This document shows positions 13,201-25,200 of a stretch of 64,000 nt of DNA, piece after piece. Position 1 is the stretch's first letter, and the number at the start of each line of letters is the position of its first letter. Made by a program: the position numbers and the translations under genes. Origin of the DNA: Toxonevra muliebris (Eukaryota; Arthropoda; Insecta; Diptera; Pallopteridae); NCBI GenBank assembly GCA_963691655.1, contig OY829329.1:64412852-64476851 (forward strand), read 5' to 3'. The notes beneath the pieces were generated by a model. The model made no database searches. It was not told the origin of the DNA and saw nothing but the letters and a program-made list of their open reading frames with translations.

Positions 13201-16200
13201 AACCAAACCAATATTCATACCAAATACAGACCAAATTCAGACTTGAATTCAAAAACAAAACCAAAATAAAAACAGACCTAAACTGAAAGTAAAACTTTGA
13301 CCAAAGAAGGCCAAACTCAAATCAATATTCAGGCCGAAATTCAGACCACAAATTAATCTAAAAATCAAACAAAGTTCTGACCAAAACTCAGACCAAAATT
13401 TAGACGAATTTCAGATCAAAACACAGATCGGAATTTAAACGAAATTCATAAAAAACTCAAACAGAAATTCAAACCAAACTTCGGATTAAAATTCAGATCA
13501 AATTCAGATAAAATCTCAGACAAAATGTATAAAAAAGTTCAGATAAAAATCAACAAAATTTAGATAAAAATTTAGAAAATTAAGAAAAACAAATTTTAAC
13601 CAAAAACCAACCAAATTCAACAAAAACTTAGACCACAAATCAAACCAAACTCTGACCAAAATTTAGGCGAAATTTTAAACCAAAACTCAGATCCAAATTC
13701 AAACGAAATTCAGACAAAAACTCAGAATAGATCCCAAGTCAAATTTCAGACCGGAATGCAAATCAAAACCTATACCGAAGCTCGAACCAAAGTTCAGGCT
13801 AAAGTCAGACCAAAAATGTAATCTAGTTCAAATCAAATTCAGACTTAAATCGAAATCAGTATAAAATTCAGACCAAATTTATATATAAAAATTTTTTTTT
13901 TTGATTTAGAGGCAAAGATTGTAATGTATGGAGGTATTAATCGGGAAGGGGAGTTATAAATGCATGAAAATAAAGTTGAGGCTTTAAATCAGTGATACCG
14001 ACATCAGTACTTTAAATTAGTGATGGCCATTCAAAACCATTGATAAAATGCATTTGCAATAGTGCTTCGAAAAGCTTTTGCACTGAAATATTTGCGAAAG
14101 AAGGAGACAACGACAACTGAAGAGCTTTTTATCGTATACATTGTAAAGAGCTTAAAGCATTCTGTGCCTTTTTTAGTCCCATATTCCCAAGGCTGTAATT
14201 TATAAATTATCTGAGACCAGTAAATCAGTTCGAATTTAATGTTCTAAAAATCGTATGTCTATCTGTTGTTTCACAAGCGTATATCTATTAATCCCGTAAT
14301 TTCTCAAAGCCTTTGGATCTTGAGTTTCCGGGACAGAGGGAGGGAGGATTACAGGTTTTTTTTTACTTCAAAAGTATTATAATGGTTTCTAATTCATCAA
14401 AATCATCAATGAAATAATCTCAAACCCTTGTAGTTTTTGAAATGTTTTCTACAGTCTGAGCTTTGTATGATTTATATTTTTTTTTATTTTGCAAGCATCT
14501 AAAAAACCGCATTTTCATGCGATACTCAAAGCTACAATCTGCGAAAACTATATAGGTACAATCAAACGTGCCCACTAACGTGTAGATTACAACAAAAATA
14601 TTGAACGAGGCGATGAATGAAATGTATAAATTTGTCAGATTATGACAGGATTCAATGATCGCTTCACTTCTTACCTCATTCATTTAAATCAAATATTTAT
14701 ATTTACTTTGTAGTTTATTTTAGTAAATAATTTGAATTTTCCGACAATCTATTTATTAACCCAAACAAGCTTAAATATTGGTCATATAAAAAAAATTTTC
14801 GTTTTTTTTTTTTGTTTTTTGTCAATGTTTGAATAAAAATGATATTTTGCCATTTTTCCAGTAGCTTCATAATTCCATCGCTGTAAAACTTCTGTGATTT
14901 ATCGGCGAAAAACTTGGCCAAGTGATGTTCGGCGGCTCTTCTGTCGGCCAATTTTTTTCCATCAAGAGTTTTCCAGAGACCGAAACAAATAGTAATAAGA
15001 CGGGGCCATGTCGGGGCTATACGGTGGGTGCATCAGAACTTCCCAGCCAAGCGCAGTCAAGTTCCGGCCGGTCATCAAAGATGTGTGTGGCCTGGCATTA
15101 TCATGGTGAAACACAACACCTTTTCTGTTGGCCAACCCTGGTCGCTCTTTCTTGATTGCTTCATTCAAACGGTTGAGTTGTGAGCAGTAGAGATCAGAAT
15201 TGACTGTTTGGCCAAGTTGTAGCAGCTCATAATAGACAATTCCTTCCCAATCCCACCAAACACTCAACATAACCTTGTTTGTCGTCAATCCAGGCTTTAA
15301 AGTCATTTGTGGAGGATCACCGGCCTTTGACCATGATTTTTTCGTTTAATATTCTCGTATTTAATCCATTTTTCGTCGCCAGTAATGATTTGTTTTAAAA
15401 ATGGTTCGATTTCGTTGCGCTTCAGCAGCATTTCACTGATGGTATTTCTGTCAATCAAATTTCTTTGTATTAATTCATGTGGCACCCAAACATCGAACAT
15501 CTTTGAGTAGCCAGCCCTTTTTAAGTGACTACAAACTGTAATTTTTTTTTTTTGTTTTTTTTTTTTATTTAGGCAATCAACACTCAAGGGGTACCCCTAT
15601 AAATGCAAAGCATTGCGTTGATTAAGGAATGAAGATAGATTAGTGGTAGGAGGAAAGAGGGAGAAAAAGTTGTGAACGTTTGTTTTAAATTTGGAAATGT
15701 TTAGTACCTCCGCTATCTCCTGACAGCTTTTGTGCTGGTCTTGCTCCACCAGTTGCAAAATTTCATCGGCTTTTTTAGTTACTGGCCGGCCAGAGTTAGG
15801 TGCGAGCAAACCAAAGTTGGACAGTACGTTCTGTTAAAGCATCCTCACCCTAAAACGGCACTAATTTTATGGAATGCTTTTGCAGCGTTTTTACCTTTTT
15901 ATAGTAAAAACGCATCACTTTGCGTATTTCTTCAAAAATTTCACTCATTTTCAAATCAATGTAACTTTCTACACTAATGACGAACTTCAAAACTGTCTTC
16001 GCAAAAAATGTAGCCTGAAATGTCACCTTTCAAACCTTTTTCTGACAGTGTATGTCCATTAACACAATCTTGCAACAAAAAACCGAAAATACTTTTTACA
16101 TGACTCATATTTTTTAAATAAATATCTATCAATTATGTGAGCAACATCGGGTCTCAAGAACCGGAAAGTTGTATTAAATTGGATCCGCATTATGTACATG

Positions 16201-19200
16201 CGAATTGCTTTACTTATTGATGTAAGTTTTCTGTTTTCAAATAGGAATTTAGTCGAACTTTGAAGTCCGATGTCCGATGTGTTCTGTGATTCGTGTTGAA
16301 GTGCCCCTTTAGTTATCGTAAAAATATTTTTGGTTCAATTCGATCGCTTCAAACTAAACAGACACTGATTGCGCTTTAACTTTGACAGTTTCAAATTGAT
16401 GTCATTCGAAATTAACTAGTTCGGCATTCGATTGGAATTTTGGTGAATACAATTAAAAAAGTTGAATTTTTCTTATTCTTAGCACCTTAGGGAAAATGTA
16501 GATAACTGAAGATCTTTTTGTATGTTTTAAAGAGCTTTAAGTTTTTTTGCGCTAAAGTAAAAGTTTAACCGTCACTGGTTTAAAGTCAATTTCGATAGTG
16601 CTCATATTTTATAGCAAATGTTGAATTTATTTGACGAAATTTTTCTAAAATTTTCCTAAAATTCGATTTTCATTCTTAATCTAAAATCCTCCACTAGAGT
16701 GTTAAAGATGATGATGTCATATAGCTCCTCCTTGTTAGCGTAAGACCTTTTATCATCATCATCAGTTGAATTGTTTATATTGCTAATTTTAAATGTAGCT
16801 ATAGATGAAAAAAAAAATATGTATGAAAACATTAAAAGTATTAAATTTAATAATATAACCGAAAAGTTTTGAAAAAAAAAAAATTTATTTAATATCTTTG
16901 TCCCACCTACAGTCTAGCAAACTAAGCGATTTTGTTTGATGTCTTTGTCACACTAGCCTAGAAAACGAAACAGCATCTGGCATACATATGATATATGGGT
17001 TATCATGATATAATTTCAAAATATTTTCTTTTCATTCATTATATCAAAACACACTTTGCTTTTTAATTTTTTGTAGTGATTGTCACTTCGGATATTTAAG
17101 TTGTCTCGGAGAATAAACAAGAAGAAAAAAAAAACTCTCGCCCGCCATTTCAAACTCACAATCACACAATGCACTTTAATTGCTACTTTGAGGATTTGTG
17201 TTGTTTTTCGGATTTTTCGGGATACTCGCTGTTTGAAGTAAAAATTTACCACAAATTTTTTTAAACTAAAAGATTATAAAGTTCCAAAAAAAAATGTGAA
17301 TACGGTTAAATGGCAATTTAAAAACACATAAATTTTTTTAAAATATAGTAATTTTAAAGAAATTTATGTTCATTTGTAGAAATAAAAGTTTAAAGTTGAG
17401 AAATACTATTCATCAAAGAAATGTGCACATTTTGTGAGGAGGGGGAAATTGGGTAAAATTTAGTGTGTTGAACACTGCTTTAATTATTACGATTTACAAG
17501 TGTATTAATGTGGAAATCTATGCAATAAAAAAAGAGGAAATACCCGTAAATGCTTATGCGCTTGCTTTATTTATTTTTGAAGGAAGATTTAGAAATATGT
17601 GAAACTAAGTTGAAGAGTTCGCTTTTATAGAAGATCTCTGGATTATTGTGAGATTATAGAAAACCGACGGTAAAACAGGCGTATGGTGAACCAGTCTATT
17701 TAAAGGATCTAATCTCAGCAAGAGATTACTGGAATAAGGTTTTTACTCATAGTGTTTTCCTAGTTCAAATTTAAATTTTTTTCGCATTAAAGTAGCATTG
17801 TCAAACATGTCAAATTTTGAGATCATTCGATAGTTTTTGGCTTCAAAATGAGTAGTGACATAGAAGTGCGTGAAAAAATTATTAGACTGCGAATGAAAAT
17901 CCAAAATTGACTTTCAAATTAATTTCTCGAAAAACAAATTCGCAGAATACCGATTCGTGTGTTATTAAAGTATACAATAAACGCCTGACCATTAATAGGA
18001 AGCAAGGAAGTGGCAAAAATAAGGCATTTAATAACTCTGCTATGGCCAAGAAGGTAATAGCTCTTTTAAAAAAAAATCCCAATATATCAGACAGGAAAGT
18101 GGCTAAAAAACTATGATGCTCTGAAACTTTTGTTATAAAAGTTAAGAGGGAGGGACGGATACAAGGTCCAAAAAGTTCCCGACAGAAATTCGAAGAAGGA
18201 CAGCGAACCAAAATATTGCACAGTGATTTCATAAATAATTTTGATTGCTGCATTATGGACGATGAGACCTAGGTACTGTGTGACTTTTCACAGTTTACAG
18301 TTGTGGATTTTTGTGATGCAGATCGTAGAGAAAATGGACAAGAGCAGTTTAAGATCCTGAAGAAGTCTAAATTCCCCAAGAAGTTTTCGGTATGGCTGGT
18401 AATCTGTAGCTGTGGTAAATAGTTGATTTGTAACAACTGGGACAATCAACATCGATATATATATATCCGAAAGTGTCTGCAAAAAAGACTTTTTCTATTG
18501 ATAAAACAACACGCAGTTTCTGCTTTCTTTTGGCTGGATTTGGCTGCGTGCCATTACAGTAATGGTGCAGTTGAATGGTGCGAAAAGAATAATGTAGCAC
18601 TTATGCCCAAATATGCGAATCCACCTAACTGCCCAGAGCTCAGAAAGATATTGGACTCTGGTCAAAAGGACCATGAAGGGCACAAAACAGGTTGCTGAAA
18701 CCTTGATGAAAATTAAATTACAATTTTGATAGAAGTAAAAAACTATTTCCTTTTATTAGCCGTTAACCGTTATATATATGACTTTTATGTGTTTGGTGAC
18801 CCCTAGTGAAATTTCAGGTTTTCATCAAAAAAGGGGTCAAATTGTTCCATAAAAAGAGGAACTAAAGGATTAAAATGTTCTACAGGAATGAACTTTGTAA
18901 AATTCTACGGTACAACTTTGTCATTAAGATTTTCCTCAGACCTCAATTTATAACACTTTTTGCACCTAGTATTCAGCTCCCTTCGACCAAAATATGAAAA
19001 CTTTGACCCACTGTAAAAAAAAAAAAAACTGAGACGTGCTGAACTATAAGTTTGTTTGACGAAAATGGTCTGAATTACAGGGTGGCTATTCTGTTGCAGC
19101 CAAAAAGTCTTAATTTGTTGGACTGTGTTATTTTTTTTTTTTAATTTTCGAGGTGGGTTAAAATATATCCCACCATCCATAAAAAACTAAGCAAAAGTTG

Positions 19201-22200
19201 GGGCAATTTTTACCCTACCTAACCTTAAGAAGTTAACTATGCAAGAGAGATTACGATATACAAATTTGAAATACTCAATCAGGCTGTCTTTGTTTATCAT
19301 AATTTTTAAAAATAGACCGTAAAAAATTTTAAAATTGTTTTATTGAAAGCCAACAATTTTGTTACTGTATTGGAGTTTCCATTAGCCTTGTCTGGCAGGA
19401 TTATGATCTAAATATTCAACAGAAGAAATGTTACGAAAATTGTCAATACAAAATAAAAAGCTGTTGAATCAAACAAATTGCATTCAATACAACAGATTTT
19501 CTTAACAACAGCGATGAACTGTTAAAATCACAGTCTTTTTTCTCGTTGTACCGAGGTCTCTCATAGCTTCCATTACTTTGCGATTCCCATCCTAGTACTT
19601 GGCGATGGATTTCGTTGCCTGAATTTACATAGATCCAAAAAATGAATAATAGCGTTAAATCGCATATCTTTACTCGTTACGATAGTTTCTTGAAATAATG
19701 CTATAAGCAAACTTTTCTCGTAATAATTTCATTGTTTGACGTGGTGGATAGGAAATTGGGACTAAAAATATTTGTTTATCATATCCTTAGAGCAATAGTG
19801 GCCTGTAAATATATTTAAATCTTAGTTTTCGGAAAATGTGATTGAATTTGGCGTCGTACCAAATATTAGTTTTTTTTTTTCGAAATCGTGAATTGACATG
19901 ACAATTTTTATCGGTCCAAATTCTACAGTTTTGCGTGTTTATGAATCCAGAAATGCGATTTCTAAGTGAACAAAAATATTTTCATTATCATATTCCTGTT
20001 CTAGTGTCCAACAATACATGCATTTCCAACTTTTTTTGGCAAAAAAAAAAAAAAAAATTCGCATTAAATATTTATTTATTAAAATATGTACACAATTTCT
20101 AAAAATAACACTTCATCGATAAGCAGACAAACAGAAAGAATACAAACTGAAACAATCTATATGCTGAAATTCGTAACTTTTTTATGTTTTCCAACTTACA
20201 CTGTGCAACAAATTTTTCTAACGGAGAATCGGCTAACACAGGTCGATAGTACTGGTGTAGAGTAACAAAACCCTAAAATCGTTTTGCAAAGTAAGCTCGC
20301 TTTTAAAAGTTATAGGCATTCAAAGTTTGCCTTTTGCAGCAGAAAAAAAACAATTTTAACATTATAGAGTTTTCCATATTAAGAAGTTTAAACTATCCAT
20401 TACATGGCTTTTGCAAAAAATAAGCAATAAATGTATAGAATTTAATAATGTTTGGGTTTTCAAATTTTTGTTTTGTATTATAAACTGAAAATATAACTGA
20501 AAAATACACTAAAACAGCTTAACTTTGAAAGGCTTTAACATTTAAAAGCGAGCTAACTTTTTAAAACCCTCTTAGGGTTTTATTACTCTGAACCAGTACT
20601 ACCGACCTGTGTTGGTCGCTTCTCCGTTAGATTCCATGTCCCTAAAATTGTTGCACAGTGTTAGTATTGAAAAAGAAAAGCCAATTTATGCCTACCAATA
20701 TAAAATATTTATAATAAGGACATAATTTAAGTTCCATCCATTTATTTTCTTTGGTGCTACAATCAACGATTAGTTTTGGCCCATTTCCAAAAAAAATTCG
20801 GTCGATTCCATTATGCTCGCTGGCCGTTGGTCGTATGCATACATCAAGATATCTCTTACCACATTTTTTTCTGAGCTCTAACACCGTATTTCGAGTAGAA
20901 TACCTTCTCAGCAAGATCATTTTTTTCTATTCATTCAACATGATCACTGGAGCGGTTAGAAATTTATGTTATCAGCTCGCCAAGAACCAACGTGCACCTC
21001 CTCATGGTTTTATCTTATCTAAGAACCAAACTTTCAGGCAAATTTGTTCATAGATCTGCAAAGTATTTTTCTCACGAATGCTCTACGCATTCTTTAACTC
21101 TTTCATAGCCAGTGTTGCGTATATGCAACATTAACTTTTTTGTGCCATAAATAAAGTGTTTAACAAATTTTACTATTAACGCTATATGCATTCGGTTCTG
21201 TTAGGTATTCTTCTTCAGTAACTTTTTTTTTAATGTTTTGTTTTTAAAGACCAGCAAAAAACCTAAGTGCAAAAAGTAGTAAAATCTTTTGCACTATTTC
21301 TTGAAAAAAAAAAATGCATTTAATTATTACTAAGCGGAAATTTTCTTTATTAAATATGTTTATAAAAGATAAGAGAATATGAAAATCAAAAAATTGGAGG
21401 AATCGTATTAACCAGTGGTTATCTATAGCGCAGTAGCTATTTTTTTTTACCTTTAATAAAAGACAAACAAATCAATATAGAAACATGAAATTTGGTGTTA
21501 TGATTGTGGAAGATCTAAGTAACAATAATTTCAAAACAAACCGCTTCTATCAAGTTCCATTATAATTCGGGTGTCAAAGGGTTAATGGTTTGGTGCAATG
21601 ACGGACGACTTTTAAAGAGTAGATAAATATAATATAATATAATTTTCTAAAAAAATTCTGGTATATTGAATATAATAATATCAAACGATAAGATTTGACT
21701 GGATTACACTGCATGAATAGGAACTATACTTTCATGAATAATGCTGCTTATTGTGTATATTAAAATTGAAATGGTGCTCAAGCTAATTTTTTTTTTTTTC
21801 AAATAAAAAATGAAATGAAAATACATTTTTTTATTGTCTCAGAAAAAAAAATGAAAACACTGTGTGTAGATATTTTTTATAAAATTTTATAAGCAAAATA
21901 TAAGTAAAAACTGTATACTTTACGTCCAGGAATGTACTTGTTTTATGTGTTATGGCAAAGTGCCAATGTTCAATTGTATATGATGAAGAAAAAAAAAAAC
22001 ATATACAATTTTAATTAAGTAGCTGAAATCTAAATTCTTTATTGAAATATAAATATAAACTACGGATATGGCATACAATTGTAATTAAAATGTTAACAAG
22101 GGTATGCAATTTCATATTATAATGAAAAAAAATAAAAAATAAAAAAATTATAATCATAAGGTCACTGAGTTTTAACCCAACGGGAAAGGAAGCGCTCCAA

Positions 22201-25200
22201 AAGGGCCTACAATGCAGTGCTCCTCTGCCAGCACTAAGCGCTCCATCTTTATAGTACAGCTCATATACTTTTTACATTGCATGTCATGGGAAGTAAGCGC
22301 TAACATCAAGCTTCCTGGAAGCGTTGAAAGAGCGCTGCTAGGAAACGCAAAAATAGCATTTTTGGAAAACCTTTTGGGAAGCCTTTTGGGAAGAACAATT
22401 TTGAGAGCTCTTTCATTTTTTTTATTAACTACATATACTACATACATTTATTATTTTATTTATTTATTATATTTGCATACATATATGCAAAAATATAAAA
22501 AAAATAGAATCCAAAATTATGCCTCACCAAACATTGGTGTTTGGTGAAACACGAAAATGTATCAATACCAAATCAAATTATATTTTCTTTCATATTAACC
22601 ATTGAGTGCTTCTCCTAACGTTTCCTGAAAACGCTCTTTTGTATGCTTGAAAGCTCTTCCGGTAAGCTCAATGTTAGCGCTTTCTACTAGCTTCTACGAG
22701 AGCACAAAGAGAGCGCTCTCAAAGAGCTTTTTTGGGTAGCGCTTCAAATTTTCCCGTTGGGAATATTGCCTAAAAATATTATTTCAATTTTTAGGAATAT
22801 AATCTAAATGGTTTGGGTATTCGTTTTTTTTTTAATTTAGGTCAGTTACTTATGAATACCTGCTGTCTTTTAGGTCAGGACTCTGTATACAGTTTTAGCT
22901 TAAAATCACTATATGATCCGAACAAGTTATAAAGCACGGTATGCTGAAACTAATTCCTATTTTAAGAATTGTATTATAAAAACAGATAATACATAGAATT
23001 GATTTCGAAAGTTATTACAAATATTCTCAAATATTCTAAATCTGTTTCTATTCTATTGTATTTTCAGAATTCTAACGAATCCAATTACTCACAGTCATCC
23101 GAACTGTCACTAGACGAGGAAAAAGAATCGCTTCGGCGAGAAAAGGAACGCGCGGCAATAAGCCAGTTGGAAAAAGCAAGGGTAAATTAATTACACTGAA
23201 TTTAAAAATGAATACTTAAATCCAAAAAACTTATTTCATTAATTATAATTCTAGAGTAAACCCGTTGCGTTCGCTGTGCGAACAAACGTAGCATACGATG
23301 GAGCAATTGATGATGATTCGCCCGTTCAGGGTAGTGCAGTCTCATTTGAGATTAGAGATTTTCTGCATATTAAAGAGAAGTTTGACAATAACTGGTGGAT
23401 CGGTAGATTGGTTAAAGAAGGCTGTGATGTGGGCTTTATACCCAGCCCCGTTAAGCTAGAATACATTCGAATGCAAGTAAGTGATAATGAAAAAGAACCA
23501 GGGAACCAGGGTGAAATATTTAAATTTCTCTTTTTTTGTTGTTATTTTTATAAAATCAATTGAATTAATTTTATTTAAATTTTATATAGAATCAAACGAG
23601 ACCCTCAAGACTTTATGGCACCAAAGGCTCATCCAGCAGTAATTTGGGTGCGGGACAAGCAGGTGCGGAGCCATCACGAGGTAGCACACCCCCTACACCT
23701 GGTATGACACGCATTTCATTATCTCCTTATTTTTAATTTAATTTTTAATTTTATTTTTATTAATTATTATTTCAAAACTATAACTACAAAAATGTGAGGT
23801 AATTTAGATTTGTTTTTATGTTTTCTTTAACGTTTTTGTTTTTGTTTTTTTTTTTTTAATTAAATTATTTAGGATACAAGGATGTTGAATATAAAGTTCA
23901 TTATTGTATTTTGAAAAATTTTTTTTTCGGATATAAGTTCGGATAGAATTAGGAAAGTTTTGTATTTGATCGGGATATTATCGATCGTGCCATGATGAAG
24001 GCTACGTTATGCTTTAGGGTAAAGTGGCGGTTAAATTTCCCACAAAGCCGCATTACTTTAGATAAAAAACTACTACTTCTAAGACTTAAGTTAACCCAGT
24101 AATGCCTAGCGGTGCCAAATGGCACTTTGTCGCTAAGCCGTTGCTGAGCCAGGTTCAAAAACAATTTTTTTCTCAAGTTACTTTATTGACCTATCTACTT
24201 TGGTTACCGCTCGTTCTTAATGGTTACCAAAGGCTACCGTTATTTTCTAAAGTTGGTTGATATCAGACAAACAGATTGATAAATATCTGAAAACCAAACT
24301 TATTATTCCGATTGTTATAGTTTAAATCGTTTTCTATATTTAAAATTTTTATTTTCTGAGACTTAACTTTTGTATAGACCTAGAAATCGAATTCTAGTTT
24401 ATAGTTTCTTTAACGCCGCCATGATTTTTTTTTTTGGTAATATTAAACAGTTTAATATATGGTAGGTAATCTGTTTTCGAATTCAAAATTCTGAAAAATC
24501 TCTTCCTTTTTAAACTATATCCAATAATTTGTAAAAATCAGTAGCAGTATATCTATTTGAAGAACCCTTCTTTGTATTTTAGATTGAAAGCATTCCGAGG
24601 TTTATGATTGATTGTGACTGAGACCCATGATCAAATTTCAGATTTTTTTTTTCAAAAAAGAAATGAAGATTTCTCAAAGATTTGCCTCTTATAGAAACAG
24701 AAATAAAGAAATTCTGATATTGTTTTCAGGAACGACAACTTTTAAACTAACAAAGATATAGACTAGAAATTAGATTCAGTAAATGAGGAACAGCTTTTTA
24801 ATACTGAAGAAGATATAAACTAGAAGTTTCATACAGTAAGTCTGGAACAATTACTTTAAAACTGATGAAGAAATGAACTAGAAATTGAATTCAGTAAGTC
24901 AGGAAAGAAAGCCAGGAAACTGATAATGGTATATCATGATAAAGATATAGATTAGAAATTTGATTCTGTAAGTCAGGAATGACTACTATAAACTTGATAA
25001 AAATATAGACTAGAAGAAAATTGATTAAGTCTGGAAAGATTACTTATTACTTTCAAACTGATAGAAATATAATAGACTAGAAACTAGATTCAATAAGTCA
25101 TAAAGGATTAATTAAAAACTGACGAAGATACAAGCCAGAAAATAGATTCACTAAGACATGAAAATATAGACAAAACGAATCGAATTCAAAAACAAAGAAT

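Noticed and set aside
19079..19105. CAGGGTGGCTATTCTG as a Tc1-type end
   Set aside because: No complementary partner with a TA flank could be found within several kb.
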